The position numbers and the translations under genes were made by a program. Positions 10,257 through 22,079 of a DNA stretch of 64,000 nucleotides are shown here, in pieces (positions within the stretch are counted from its first letter, which is position 1; the number at the start of each line of letters is the position of its first letter). Below the pieces are notes generated by a model. The model did no database searches. It saw only the letters and a program-made list of their open reading frames with translations, and was not told the origin of the DNA. The stretch is from Penicillium oxalicum (taxonomy: Eukaryota; Ascomycota; Eurotiomycetes; Eurotiales; Aspergillaceae), in the NCBI RefSeq assembly GCF_001723175.1, contig NC_064652.1:62001-126000 (forward strand). The letters run 5' to 3'.

Positions 10257-12462
10257 ACTTTGTCAAATCCCAGTCGATCACATGTGTATGTGATTGTACG
10301 TGATCGTTTCGCCGACAAGCAGGCATGTGCGGATCAGAGACCGTGAACTGAGAATCAGGAGGATTATCTAGTAAAAAAGGAGTGGGGTCGGTCAGATATC
10401 ACGGCCCCGGGATTCTGAGGTGCTGCGCAACGGCACTCTTTCCCTACAGGTCCCTTCCAAAGCCCCCACTACGTCTGTTCGCAGATCGGCGGTGGTCACT
10501 GGAGCCAGAGCAGAGAGCAGAACGGAGCTAGATGGCCACAACACCCGATCAAGAATCGCGGGCAGCACGGACGCAAAATCAACCAATTCGCAGCCGATCA
10601 GGGATTTTGGAGACTGTCTGGCTCGATGTAGATTTGTCGAGGAACCTAGGCGTGCAGCGTATTTCATCGGAAGAACTTGAGAGGACGACCTCGGTTCACG
10701 GGGGAGCTGGCTGCATGACCACATGGCCTCTGCTAGCCGCGTTGCAAAGCAGCAGTTTGCGAGCAAAAAAAAGACTTATTTTCTGGTCCTGTTTTTTTTT
10801 CTGTGCCGTTCTTCCTGGGTTGTGGCGTGAAATCGCGCTCGCAAGCTCGACGGAGTCCAGGTTTTTGGGTCTTCTGTCTGTGGGTCACTTTGACAGGCGC
10901 CCAGCCAGTCACGCGGCCCTGATTGTGGACCGATCGCCTGGCGTGTCGGGGAAGCTCGTGCGCAATCAACGGTCCATGAGGCCACCCGAGTTGCAGCATC
11001 CGATTTGAAGTCATTGGTCGAGAATTTGCTGGCCAATCGATTTTATCATCGCGCGACTCGTTGCCAGAGAGAAGCTCCGCAAGAGACAGACAAAGAACAA
11101 AGTTCGATGGTCAGGAAAAGGGGGATCCAAGTTCCCACATGCTTTGCAATCTACGTCTGGAGAGGAGAGAGGCGATCAGCCCATTCTTATGTGGATGGGT
11201 CATCGACTAACTCAGAAGAGAAAGATCTTTCCGATCATTGAAGCAACCCGTTTCGGCGGTCGCACCCATTGCGCTTCTGGCTTGCGCCCTAGCTCGTGTA
11301 CCACAGGATCGATAAAGTCATCTCGAAGCCGGCGGTGTCACCGAGCCGATGCGATCGACAGATATACCCATGCGCAAAGCGGACAGGTGAAAGTGACAGG
11401 CTCGTTGAGTGTCTTCAGCCACATGGCTGGTCCGTAGGATGATTACGGTCCCGCGCAATGTCAATCCACCCACACAACGGCCTGATTGTACGGGGCTGGT
11501 ACATGTGAACCTACTCTAGCAGTCGTTATCGGAGAAGCTTACCTTGAACACGTCGCACGCTTATACACAGAGGGTCTCTCTGAAATCCAGCCTGCTTGGA
11601 GGACGTGCGGAGGGAAGGAGGTCGCGTTGAACGCATTCGATCATATTCGATCATACATTGAAAGACCGAACCAGGTGTAGGCGATTCGTGGGCAGAAACT
11701 TCCAGTTCTGATCCTGGCAAGATGTTTGATTGCATATTTACTCCACAAACTCCTCGGGTCATTCGTGTGTGGTGTGTGGCGCCCACCGTTCCAATGGGTT
11801 CGGTGGCGGGGCCTCCACTGCAGGACCGGAGTCTTTCATCCTCAACCAGCTGGTCGGACATTGTCCAGAGCCATCCAAGGACCTGTACTGTAGAGCATGG
11901 GCTCGATGTGCTCAGACGGCGCCCAGATAATCGAACTTTGGGCAATAGCGCCCAAGGGTTCAAGAGCGGAGGCTCGTGACTCTGAATTATTGTCGCGCAT
12001 CAATCTGGAGGAAGTGTCATGTCACAACCGCTTCAGCGTCATCAGCGTCATCAGCAATGGATTTCACTTGTGGTCCAACAGTCAGTTCAACTGTCTGCAG
12101 CCTCAAAGACCGAGGAATCGAGCTGGAGGCACAATGAGAATGAAAATACAGCTATGTTCGGATGCGACTTCCAGAGAAGCTTCTCCGCGATTCCTACCGT
12201 AGTTTAGCCTCGCTCTGCGTCCCACGTGGACAAAGACACGCGCGCTCTCTCTCCCTCTGTCTCTCCGTCTCTCTTTGCCGTTTCTGGAGCCTCGCGGTCT
12301 CGCGCGCCGGCAGAAGGTTGATCCCCTCTCCCCTCCGACCTCCGACCTCCGACCTCCACTCAAGCTCAAGCTCAAGCTCAAGCTCAAGTTTGGGCTCAAA
12401 CAAGCGCCTATCGCAGACTCAGAGTTGCTGAGTGGGCAATTTCTCCACCCCTCTCCTCCACT
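10257..12462. other. Intergenic (divergent promoters)
   Basis: About 2.2 kb between the divergent alcohol oxidase and BTB genes. Candidate frames (for example 10392-10766 minus, 11526-11963 minus) lack domains or family-like composition. Holds a C/T-rich run at about 12241-12275 and tandem repeats next to the BTB start, listed separately. Confidence 0.4.
12332..12388. repeat. Two adjacent short tandem repeats in the BTB gene leader
   Basis: A 7-base unit (CTCCGAC) is repeated about three and a half times at 12332-12358, followed at once by five exact copies of CTCAAG at 12359-12388. They end 74 bases before the BTB gene ATG, so they probably lie in its promoter or 5' UTR. Confidence 0.95.
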
Positions 12463-14028
12463 ATGGCAACAGACTCCAATGCATCGACCCCAGCCAGCAC
12501 GGGGAAATTGTCTGCGTGTAGCTTGCCTCCAGACAAGGTCTTTTCCATCCAGATCGGTTCCGAGCTCTTTCGTCTCTCGGGTGCCTCAATTGCCTCGGAC
12601 GGTCGGTCCAGAAGCCCCCAGCTCTCTCTCCTCTCCTCCTGTTGGCGATCGCAAAGTTAAACGGTTCCTCGGTCCTCTAGCGCCTTCGTACTTCTCTCGT
12701 TTCTTTGAAGAGCAGTTGCGATTTGTGGATTCCTCAAATGTGCGAACCCTCTACATCGACCGCGATCCAGCGACATTTCAAGATATCGCCCGCCACCTCC
12801 AAGGTGTGTCCACATCGCATCCCTGAAAACCGACATAGAGAACGGGGTTGGATGCACATACTACTGCAGTGATCACACGAGCGATGACTGACCTCCCGCA
12901 GGCTATCATGTTCAGCCGCGTGATGGCACTCAATTCGTTAAGCTATTTGCCGACGCGCAATTCTACACATGTCAGATCAACCGCCCTTCCTCCCCTTTGC
13001 CTCCTCGAGGCCTACGAGGAAAGTCCTCCGCGAGCCGGCCATGCTGATGATCCACAGTGCCTCGATTGATGTCCCAGCTATTTGAGTCGGAGATTTTCAT
13101 CCAGATTGGCGACCGCCACTTCCAGATCCCTCGTGACATCTTCTCCAGCCCTGGAGATTCCCCGAATTTCTTTACCCTAGGCTTTGGCGCCTTCTTTGCT
13201 TCACCCACCGAGGTCTTTCCCGGCCTTGACCGGGTAGGCCTGCTCCGACCCCCGGCGATCGTTCCGCCCAGCGTTCCTAATCGTTCTGCGGAGGTGTTTG
13301 CTGAACTGCTTCACCTTCTGCGCGGCTACCCGTTGCACATTCGAAACGCGGAGCACCGCGCCGAATTGCTTCGCGATTGCCGGTACTTTCATCTTCGTGG
13401 ATTGGAACAAAAATTGATTCCTCATCACATCAGCCACAACCCTTATCGACAGAGACGCGAGATTGTCGTCCGCCTTGAAGATGTGCGTCCGTCGGGCATT
13501 CAGTATGCGCCTGATCCAACCGGCCGCCCTGGGGCGGGTTTGGCAATGTACGCGCGTCCATTCGTCGATGATACACCGGCTGATTTGGTCTTGGAAATCC
13601 CGGACGCTTCGACGATCGTAAATCGTGGGCTGCGCCGCGCGGACTTTGTGGGACTGACAAAGTCCCGCATGGCAAGCCTACTACAGGTATTGGCCAAAAA
13701 GATGAACCTGGAGAATGGGCAGCTAGGTGCAATCCCCATGAAGGTGCGTTTGGACGCAGCGACGGATATGACAGTCGACGGAGAGGTCAACCCTACCGGC
13801 TTCGCCTCATTATTCTACTCGGTGGACGGTGATGTGCCTCCTGCCAAGCGTCCGCGAACGGACGCACCTGGTGGATCCAATACAGAGACATTCGTGATCC
13901 GAACTGGGCAGTGGAGATTAGAAATTCAACAAGAAAACAATGGGCAACACGAAGCCGTTCTGATCGCGGTCAAGCTGGAGATCTGGACCGCGGCCCGGGT
14001 TCGAAATCAGAGTCAACGGTTTTTGTAA
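12463..14028 (+). CDS. BTB/POZ (K-channel T1-type) domain protein
   Basis: Four exons, 12463-12601, 12681-12803, 12902-12970 and 13058-14028, give 433 residues. Introns were set by frame: the joins read IASDAPSYFSRFFEEQL, RHLQGYHVQPRDG and AQFYTLPRLMSQLFESE, a continuous BTB/T1 fold (residues about 25-115). A second related segment, EIFIQIGDRHFQIPRDIF and following, occupies about 117-230. The rest has no domain I know and includes a short basic patch (PPAKRPRTD). Similar fungal proteins include the uncharacterised yeast YLR108C/YDR132C type; BTB domains mediate oligomerisation or cullin-3 binding, but no substrate is known. This is not an ion channel: no membrane segments are present. Converges on the methyltransferase gene. 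Confidence 0.88.
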
Positions 14029-14167
14029 GGGGCTTGATCGAGTCACGTCCACGGTGGGACGTACATCATCAAAATTGCGAATCCAATTTGGACGGCTGTT
14101 CGGTTATGTGGATATAGTGGGTACATTACAAGACTTGTTGGATTTTTGAATGACCGAAATGGCGTAC

Positions 14168-16091
14168 TCAGTCAGAGAACCCACTCCATTCCTCATCCTC
14201 ATCATCGTCCTCCTCGCTGTCATTGCCCGTCCCATTCTTGGTCTTTGTATTTTCCTTCCCGTGTTCTACCTTGAGCGTTCTCGGTGTGGATTTCGCAGGA
14301 GATTTCGACACGGATTGTGTAACAAGTGTTGTGTGACTTGCTTCTGCGTCGCGGACAAACCCAGCGACGAAGAATCCGCCCAGCCCTTCGGAATCTCCAG
14401 ACCAACAACGCAGGCACGCCTCCAGGTCCTTCTCTGTCAGAGCGGAAACCGATTCATCATCCTGCAACTCAGCACCTGTGTCAGGGTCGCGGTCACGCCG
14501 GACACCGCGATGAATCCAACGGCGTAGACCGTCGGGTTGCTCCTCGCGTCGGAGGAGACGCCAGCCACGTTCGCGGGCCACGTCCGAGGCGAGCAGACGG
14601 GCCACCACAGCCTCGTTCTCTATCAAGTGGACAGAACAGGTGCTGTAAGTCACGTGGGTTGCACTAGGAAAACTCAATGCATGCTCGACGATGCGTGCCT
14701 GCAAGTTTGACAACTTTGTGAGCCGCTCATTGTCCATTGTCCCTGTTGGGATATCATTCTCATCTGATGGAGCAGCGCTGGGCTCGGCCAGGGTTACGTT
14801 TGATGCCAGCTCATCCGCGTCGTCATGATTCTCGGCACCTCGTTTCCTCTTCTTCCCACCGGCCTTGGCAGATTGGACTAGCTTGGGTCGGGGCAGTGTC
14901 AGTTGGGGGACATCGTCGCGACCGACAATGCCGCTACCTGAACAACTCGGGTCCAGAAGGAGACCAGTGACATTTTCGTACTGGGGATCGTCTGGGTCCA
15001 GAGCGAGGAAATCCTGGCCTTGCAGCACAGTCACCATCGGGTCGGCTCCGGCGAGCGAGACCATCTTTTGGAGGGTTTTAGAGCGTAGTTTGCTGGCATC
15101 CATTGAAAAGATTTGCTTTTGGGGGTTCCACTGTCTGTCTTGTTGCATCTGCTTCTGCTGCTGGGCAAGAATCGATGCCATATGCGTCGTCTTGTTGCCT
15201 GGCGCTGCGCAACCATCGACTAGATCCCCCTGCCATGCATTCTTGGCATCCCGGTCACCGAGCAGGAGATATGCAGGAAAGCACGAGGCCTTGTCTTGCA
15301 AGATGATCTCTCCATTCTTGTAGGCGGAGGAGGACGTGAAATCCGCGCCAAACGGAACGGCCACGAGGTCGGGGATGTTGGGATCGAGATAGAGCAGTTT
15401 GCGCTTTGACCGGTCATCGTCCGGTGCCGCCAGCGCTGCCAGGGAGTCCACTCGTTCATAGTCCGCAAACGTAGTCCGTAGTTGCTCGTCGAGGGAGCTT
15501 CGAATGTTGTTGACTCGAACCCACCGCGGGTACACGAATTGATTTGTGCCGTCGGCCTCGCGCTTTTCCTTCAGGACGGCTGCTTTGAACTGATCTACTG
15601 AAGCGCAGCCCCGACGCACACGCGCCTTTGTGAATTCCGCCTTCAGACGGACCTTGTGTCGCTCGACCGCTTGACGGATCGGATGGGCTGCCGGGGCAGC
15701 AATGCCCTTTTTGGAAAGCAAGTGATCATACACGAGGAGGAGAGCAAGAAGCGGCGTCAACTATGGAAAGAGATCGATCATTCACGGTACTTTGTCAGTC
15801 AGCATGTTTAACTAGAGGTAGTAGATTCGGCTGGAATGGCTGGACTGATCGGGTTAGGTCACAGTTTCCACACAAACACACACGCACACGTACCTTGCGC
15901 TCAACGCTGAGTATGTCCGATTTCTCAATCACTTCGGCCAGGACTCGGTCCCATTTGGAGGCTTCAATAATTAAAGCATAGATCTGCGCGGGCGATGCTC
16001 GAAGGTTGCGAGCGTTGTAGATGCGAGACTTGAAAGAGCCTCCCATGGACGGGGCGGTCAAGATAGCGACCGCATCAAAGTAGAGGGACAT
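14168..16091 (-). CDS. RCM1: 25S rRNA (cytosine-C5)-methyltransferase, Rcm1/NSUN5 type
   Basis: Two exons on the minus strand, 16091-15894 and 15760-14168, with a 133-base intron (GTACGT donor, CATAG acceptor) give 596 residues. This NOL1/NOP2/Sun family enzyme uses SAM to methylate one cytosine in the large-subunit rRNA; yeast Rcm1 modifies 25S rRNA in the nucleolus. The N-terminus (YFDAVAILTA, SKWDRVLAEVIEKS) is characteristic of NSUN5. The SAM-binding motif is DGCAAPGNKTTH; the two catalytic cysteines are in DPSCSGSG and TYSTCS. An acidic Lys/Glu-rich tail (EEDDDEDEEW) ends the protein, and an insert between the catalytic motifs (AGGKKRKRGAEN) may serve nuclear or nucleolar targeting. Family call is firm. 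Confidence 0.93.
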
Positions 16092-17456
16092 GGCGACTCA
16101 TGCGCGATTGCAACGAGACACCCAAATTCCGGAGTTGAGAGAATTGGTGGGTTAGTCCCCTGGTCGCGACAGAGAAATTATTGATTTGGGTGGAAAATTA
16201 CCAATCTTCGTTGGGTCGACTGATAGCGGCCTGCTTTCTCAGGCACCATAACACCTCTCGAGGACGCATCAACAGACTGGTTTAGGATGGTGAGGAAGAT
16301 CGCTCCAGATCAATCCTTGTAGTATCTATATTTAATAGAGACCAGGGCTGTATCAAGAGGCAATTGAATGGTTGGAAAAGCGATACAGAATGAAGATGAC
16401 TCAAGTCATGAAACCAGACCTCATCAGGTAAGCTGAGCATCGGATCGTCGATGTTGAGTCCATAGGTACGCATCAAATCGAGGATACAGACTATGGAATA
16501 TTACCCTAGTTCGATGACTGTTCCCATCCACCTAGTTTGACTCGTCATCACTCTCTAGGTGTTGGCCGACTGGTGTAACATTGAACGGAAGAAAAGATGG
16601 AGGTGGTAAGGTTGATGCGTTCCATGCACCTGAGGCGACATGTCAGATGCCGAGGTATATTCTCAGAGGAGTGGACGGGATGGGATAAGTATCCGGACGG
16701 ACTGGACGTATGGAATGCAGATAAAAGTACCTGTTAATGGAATAGAAGCTCCAACATTGATTGAAGATTTCAAAGACGAATCTTACCTTCATACATCATT
16801 ATGCTTTTCATGAGTCAGCCCGAGCTTCAACGCTCATTAAGACTGGGTCTTTTTTTTTCACCCGAGCTTTCCACCTACATGTAGCTGAAGCTGTGTAGGT
16901 GGAAAAGCAAAAAGCATGAAAATTCAACTTGAAGACCAATTAATTCCCACATGAAGGTTTCAATAGCTTACCTATATGGATGGATTTCAACATGAATCCC
17001 TACAAAGGGAATATGATGCACATTCTAGGTACATCAGTCTGTATACCTACATAGGTAAGTAGGTAAGGTAGGGGTTCAGATGTATAAATCCAGAGGTCAC
17101 TGCCCGAAGACGGGGCTTTCGGATAACTCATTGCCCGGAACCTTGATGCACGATGTGGGAGATCTCCCGCTCGACTGAGAATCCTGTAGGGATGTTGAAC
17201 GCTGCTGTCAAAAAGAAAAAGAGAAATTAATAGTGCCATGATCGATTTCCACAAGGTCAAGAGTGGGATGGTGAGCACAGGTTCATTGGGGACCAACCCG
17301 CCTCTATACTTTTGATTGGCTCATGCTCAACAGTTTAAATTGAACCCGCCGGTGGAAGGTTATCACTCGATGAGTTTTTGATGTCTGATCATTCACCTAC
17401 CCCCATACATAAATTCCATTGCCCCTCCTTCACACAAGCCCAAACCTAACATCAGT
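16092..17456. other. Intergenic (divergent promoters)
   Basis: 1.4 kb between the divergent methyltransferase and acetyltransferase genes. No supported gene. Contains the inverted repeat at 16868-16905 and a region around 16970-17075 with several degenerate copies of TAGGTA/TACCTA. Confidence 0.4.
16868..16905. repeat. Perfect 12-base inverted repeat (hairpin)
   Basis: Left arm TTTCCACCTACA (16868-16879) and right arm TGTAGGTGGAAA (16894-16905) are exact reverse complements around a 14-base loop, preceded by a run of eight T at about 16851. It lies in noncoding DNA; function unknown. It could be a relic of a small inverted-repeat element or an RNA hairpin. Confidence 0.9.
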
Positions 17457-18387
17457 ATGGGACCAACTCAGTTCTGTCCATCTGACACCTTCACCATCTC
17501 AGTCCAACCTCCACCCGGCACCTCAGTCCGACTTTCTCTTCCCGAGACCTACTCGCGTCAAACGAACAGGCCCACCGACACCGAATCAGCCTCTAACAGC
17601 AAATCAACAGGTGATGACGGCGCCAACCCGCCCATCTTCAACGATGCGATTCAAGTGCGCGCGGGCGTCTTCATCGATGAGCAAAAGTGCTCTCCCGAGG
17701 GCGAAATCGACGATGATGATCCCCGCAGTTGGCAATGGGTGATTTATGCATCGCGGACGGTTTCGGGGTCGAATACGTCGACTTCGTCGTCGACTGGGCC
17801 AGCCAGCACGGCAGACAGCAGCAGCAGCAGCAGCAGTAGCATCGAGTGCAAGGTCGACAATACCTGTTGCTGTCATCCGACTCGTTCCTCCTCCGCAACC
17901 ACCACATGAAGCTCTCCTGGCCCACTCAAATGATGCCCCTCTCCTCCCCCGCTACGACTGGACTCATGAACCCTGCATCAAATTGACGCGCGTGGCCGTC
18001 CTCCCCGAGTACCGTGGTCTCGGGCTCGGACGACGTCTCGTCCAGACCGCACTGGATTGGGCCGTCACTCACGCCGAGGAGATTGACGATGCGACGCGAG
18101 AACTAGTTTCTCGATTCGCTTTTCAGGGGCCAAGTAGAGATGTGCGATCTGGGCCGTCAACAGGCCAGGCGAGAGAAGAGCAGAAGCCGGATTGGTCTCC
18201 CGCACCCTGGCGCGGGTTGGTTCTGGTACATGCGCAGGTTGATGTAGAGGCGATGTATCGAGGGATGGGATTTGTACGGGATGATGAACTGGGGAGGTGG
18301 GATGAGGAAGGAATTGAGCATGTGGGCATGTTTCGACGGGTTGAGATCCGGTCGAAGAATCTTCAGAGTCCATTCGGAGTCAACTGA
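17457..18387 (+). CDS. GNAT-family N-acetyltransferase, frame change at a CAG repeat
   Basis: Acetyl-CoA-dependent N-acetyltransferase fold. From the ATG at 17457 the first frame encodes IQVRAGVFIDEQKCSPEGEIDDDDPRSWQWVIYA, the usual N-terminal GNAT strands. After a Ser-rich stretch coded by a (CAG)7 repeat, the family sequence continues one frame over: PVAVIRLVPPP, then motif A at RVAVLPEYRGLGLGRRLVQTALDWA (acetyl-CoA pyrophosphate loop), and finally MYRGMGFVRDDE, ending at 18387. A 79-base intron 17768-17846 (weak GTCGAA donor, GAG acceptor) removes the repeat and restores the frame as TVSGARSTIPVAV; otherwise a one-base slip in the repeat is needed. The substrate is unknown. Family good, exact structure uncertain. 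Confidence 0.8.
17816..17836 (+). repeat. (CAG)7 trinucleotide repeat
   Basis: Seven exact CAG units, flanked by a near copy on each side, inside the acetyltransferase gene at the point where its reading frame changes. Confidence 0.95.
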
Positions 18388-19829
18388 ATCAATAGTGTAC
18401 GAGTGAATACACTCATATTTGCAAGGCCACCATCCTCTCAGCATTCGTGTCTTTCTTTTTTCTTGTTTCTTTCTTTGTTTTACATAGAATGTGATTCCTA
18501 CAGTTCAATGATCCATTCCACCATGAAGACGTGGACAGCACAACTTAGTGTCCCGCAGGGAAGATTCCGCAAGATGAATGAAGACTATACAAACTCGGCT
18601 AATATACTACCACCGAAATGGCCTCCACCAACGAGCCGACGGGTGGAAAATTGAATAGGGAGAATGTCAATGTCGACAGCCCATTGCAGTATCATTAGGG
18701 ACGAGAGTGATCGTAGATCATAGTCTGTATGGGCCCAACACTATGCAACGATCAACCTGGCACGGAACATTGGACGGGGGTTCTAACCGCCTTCTACAAA
18801 CCGAGGTCGCAAGGGGCAAAAGAAATCCTCGCACCATTCAGACACGACGTAGTCTCTGACATGTACAGCCTGGACGAATGAGAAACCTTTCAACCAAAAT
18901 TACACGAGTGCCGCCGTCAGAATCGACTGCGGTTTTCAGGAAAAGGGATTGGAGATCCAAACGGGGTCGGGGAACTACGACGGGTCATGCTAGCCCTACG
19001 CCACGTCCGTTTCACGTTACATCGTTGAGCCATCCGGCGAAGAAAAATACGTTTTCCACAAAGAGGAAAAGAATAGTCAAAAGATCATCCAATTTTCATA
19101 ATGAGAGGTTGAAGAAACAAAAATTGCCGCTCCAGTAGAGAGTGGCGGGGTATCCTGAACAACAATAACGACCATGACGGCAGGGAGGGGCAAAAGCAAG
19201 ACGAGCACGGGCAAGAGACACCAATCTGATCCGAAGACCGCGTCAAGCCGAAGAGGAGCTGCACATGGCAGGTGGCGGCGGATGCCCATCAAGTGGAGCC
19301 GAGCTGACAGGCGTGCAGAAGAAGGTCACCGACCGTAGTCAGTCCAGTCCCGAACGGATGTTGCGCTCCGAGTACCAACGCCCCTTCGATGCGACCATGA
19401 CCCACGCGAGGCGGGGCGACAGCGACGGGGAAGTGCAGAAACCGCTGAGCGCCATAAATTGCAAACAAAACATTAGATGCTCAGTCGAAAGGGGGAGGAA
19501 AGCAGAAATAAAGCCCGGACTAACGCTAAGAGGCACGGGGCGGCGATGAGAAAGAGAAGATATGTCAAAAGATGTGAGAGGACCGTTTAAGATCAAAGAA
19601 AAGAAAATCTCCAATCCCGAGATGCGATCAGAGTCTGGCCAGATAAATCGATCATCAAGGCAGTGTCTGGGAGATTCACGAGATCCAATTGCCATGCCCA
19701 GGGCCAGACCGGCTGACCACGAAGTTGCTATGCAGAATGTCGAAGAAAAAAAAGGAGGATCGATGGGTGGGTAGAATTGACTCCGCATCAGCGACAAGGG
19801 ACCGTTACTTGAACGCCTCCTGCAGAGAT
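18388..19829. other. Intergenic between convergent genes
   Basis: 1.4 kb between the acetyltransferase and FYVE gene ends. A 170-codon minus-strand frame (19851-19339) directly follows the FYVE stop but has no domain and is more likely 3' UTR. No other supported feature. Confidence 0.4.
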
Positions 19830-20998
19830 CTAAAAAGTGCTCCAGTTCCAATCACGAGGGACGCTGGCCGCCACTTCGGCGGTCTGACCGAGATTGGGAG
19901 TCAGAGCCGCTCGGCCCGAGCTTTCGCTGGACTCGAGATCCTCGGTCGGGGGGCTGGGATCCTCCTTGGCATCGATGGAGTTCTGAATCTGATTCAAACG
20001 GTCGGTGCGGGTCTCCTCCCACCGTTGATACGCACTCCAGCATAGGTCACATGCCCGGGATAGAACTCCCTCGGGGTGGAAGGCGGCATTCTGATCCAGG
20101 GGCACCATGTGGGGGGTGTGGTTGTAGCAAAAGACGTGGCCACAATGCCGGCAGTGATGGCGACGAGTAAAGATGCCGAACGAGGATCGGCATGTGGGGG
20201 AATCGCAGCTGGACGATGCCGCATCAGCCTGCCGGGAGATGATCAGTCACGGTTTAAATCAGAAGCAACCATCAAGTGGACCCCCTTCTTTGGCTGGACA
20301 GCAAGCTCAACAGGTGTTGCGACAAGGCCCAAGACGCGGCCGTGCAAGCGAGTGCTGCGATTTGTACGAATAACAGGGGAGCGCCCGAGTAAAAGGAGAG
20401 AGAGGGGGGGGGGGGGGGGGGGGGGGGGGTGATCACAAAACACAGATTGGTAATAACTCACCTTCCAGTGGTCGCGGGTCGGCATGCCAGTCACTTCACC
20501 CAAGTGTTCCGTCTTCATCCACTCGTGCTCAGCCACCTTGCTGATACCGCTCGACTTGCTCTCCATGGTGGATCGGCGACTGATCGGTTCCGTGTCTTCG
20601 TTCAGACTGTCGAGAGAGCCGTGCACACTGCGCGGTGGGGTGATAGGAGAGGACTTTTGCGGTCGTTCAGTCGGGCGCAAGGCCGCGGGGACATACAAGG
20701 GACCCTTGAGCGGCCGCAGCTGGCGGGATTGTAGAGGCAGGTGGTGAAGGGCGGCTTTGTTAAGACGGGGCGAGGTGGGGGAGTTGTTCGCAGGGGTATT
20801 TGTAGAGGAGTAGGTTGGTGAGGGTTGCCCGTGGGCGGAGATGGGCTGAACGGAACTCATTTGATCATAGCCGGCTGCGGCTTGGCCGCTGGCGGTGAGG
20901 GTGGCCCTCGGTGCGGTGGGCACCATAGTAGTGGTGGTAGTGGCGGGCGAGGGAGAGGGAGCGGCCGCAGTATTGGTCGTCATAACGTGGGTAGCCAT
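19830..20998 (-). CDS. FYVE-type zinc finger protein
   Basis: Two exons on the minus strand, 20998-20462 and 20228-19830, with a 233-base intron (GTGAGT donor, GGCAG acceptor), give 311 residues. The N-terminal 170 residues are Ser/Thr/Pro-rich and probably disordered. Residues about 180-250 carry the FYVE finger, which binds phosphatidylinositol 3-phosphate on endosomes: CDSPTC, then the signature RRHHCRHCGHVFC, and the final pair RACDLC; the first half of the finger begins exactly at exon 2. The frame is also open upstream of the ATG to 21115, but 20998 (MATHVMTTN) gives the more natural start. A C-terminal tail rich in acidic and Ser residues follows. It resembles single-FYVE fungal proteins of unassigned role in endosomal traffic. 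Confidence 0.87.
20404..20429. repeat. 26-base homopolymer G run
   Basis: Twenty-six G in a row on the plus strand, that is poly-C in the sense strand of the FYVE gene intron, beginning 32 bases after the 5' splice site. Length in such runs is often unreliable. Confidence 0.9.
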
Positions 20999-22067
20999 GG
21001 GGGGAAACGGTCCAGTAATGATGTTGATGAGGGCGATTGTAGAGGTAAGGGAGAAAATCGGAACTGTAACGGGGGATCGCGTGGAGGGGAGAGAAAAAGA
21101 AAAAAAAGAGGGCAATAGAAGAGAGCTGGTGAGGGGGAAGCGTGGAGTAGAAGAAGAATTGCTGCGAGAACTTCACCGTCGTAGAGCACGATTCGATGGT
21201 TGCAAATGAAGCGGGCGCGCCTTAATAATTAAAGGGGAGCGGCCAAGTGCCGACGGTCGCCAGTCCACGATGATGTCCGGCAGCCAGCGATGGAGGCACG
21301 GAGGGACGAGAGGATCCGGAGACAATCAGATTAGGCAATGGAGAAAGTGGCCCAGTCAGAGTGTCCGTAACCATCGGCTAAAGAATGGTCGAAATGCTAA
21401 AAAAGCAAAAGGCAAAAATGATGAAAAGAAGGAACCAGGACAATTGGGGGGGGGGAATTCAAAATTCAAAAAATCAAAAAATCAAAAAAAAAAAACCGTC
21501 AGTGAGGAAAAATAACACCTGAAAGAAGAAAGACCGCCGTCGAGAAGAGCCAAGCTCCTCAAAGCAATGAACAGGACTGGAGGACGACTCGTGGGTGGAG
21601 CGAGCCCGAGCAGGCGGGTAAGGTGAAGTAATAGCCAGAGGGTGATTGGATCCCGAGTCAGAACTGCTGGATAGATGTTCCAGTCTGTCCGTTTCGGCGT
21701 GCGACTTCACACGATCACAATGAGGAGAAGGAGAGACCAGGAAGGGAGCCAAAGGACTGGCACGAGGCCGATCACCACGCCCGGTCCAAAACGGGGGAGG
21801 AAACACCACCAGATCCACCGTGCCGGATCGAGGAGGGCGCGCACACGACAGTCGGGTCCGCGGTGTACAGATTTGTATGTTTATGGACCACGTCGTACAG
21901 CGGGCAAGTTTGAATGTCACGGAAGAGTTACAGTAGAAAGATGAGCCGCCCGGTCCCTGGATAGCAGACGCGGACTGACAGAGCTGATGAATAGCTCCAC
22001 GACCGTTGACGCTTGATGTGTCGTCAATAAATCGCCACTGGTCCGTGATGGTCCCTGGCTGGGAATG

Positions 22068-22079
22068 CCGTACGTACGG
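22068..22079. repeat. 12-base perfect palindrome
   Basis: CCGTACGTACGG reads the same on both strands. It lies in the gene-free stretch. It could be a dimeric regulator site, but nothing links it to a factor. Confidence 0.6.

Noticed and set aside
12359..12388. CRISPR-like array
   Set aside because: A simple 6-base tandem repeat without spacers in a eukaryotic genome.
17728..17836. Alternative GNAT intron starting at GTTGGC (17728)
   Set aside because: Would delete the conserved WQWVIYA strand of the acetyltransferase fold.
19339..19851. 170-codon minus-strand frame after the FYVE stop
   Set aside because: No domain, begins inside the FYVE coding end in another frame; more likely 3' UTR.
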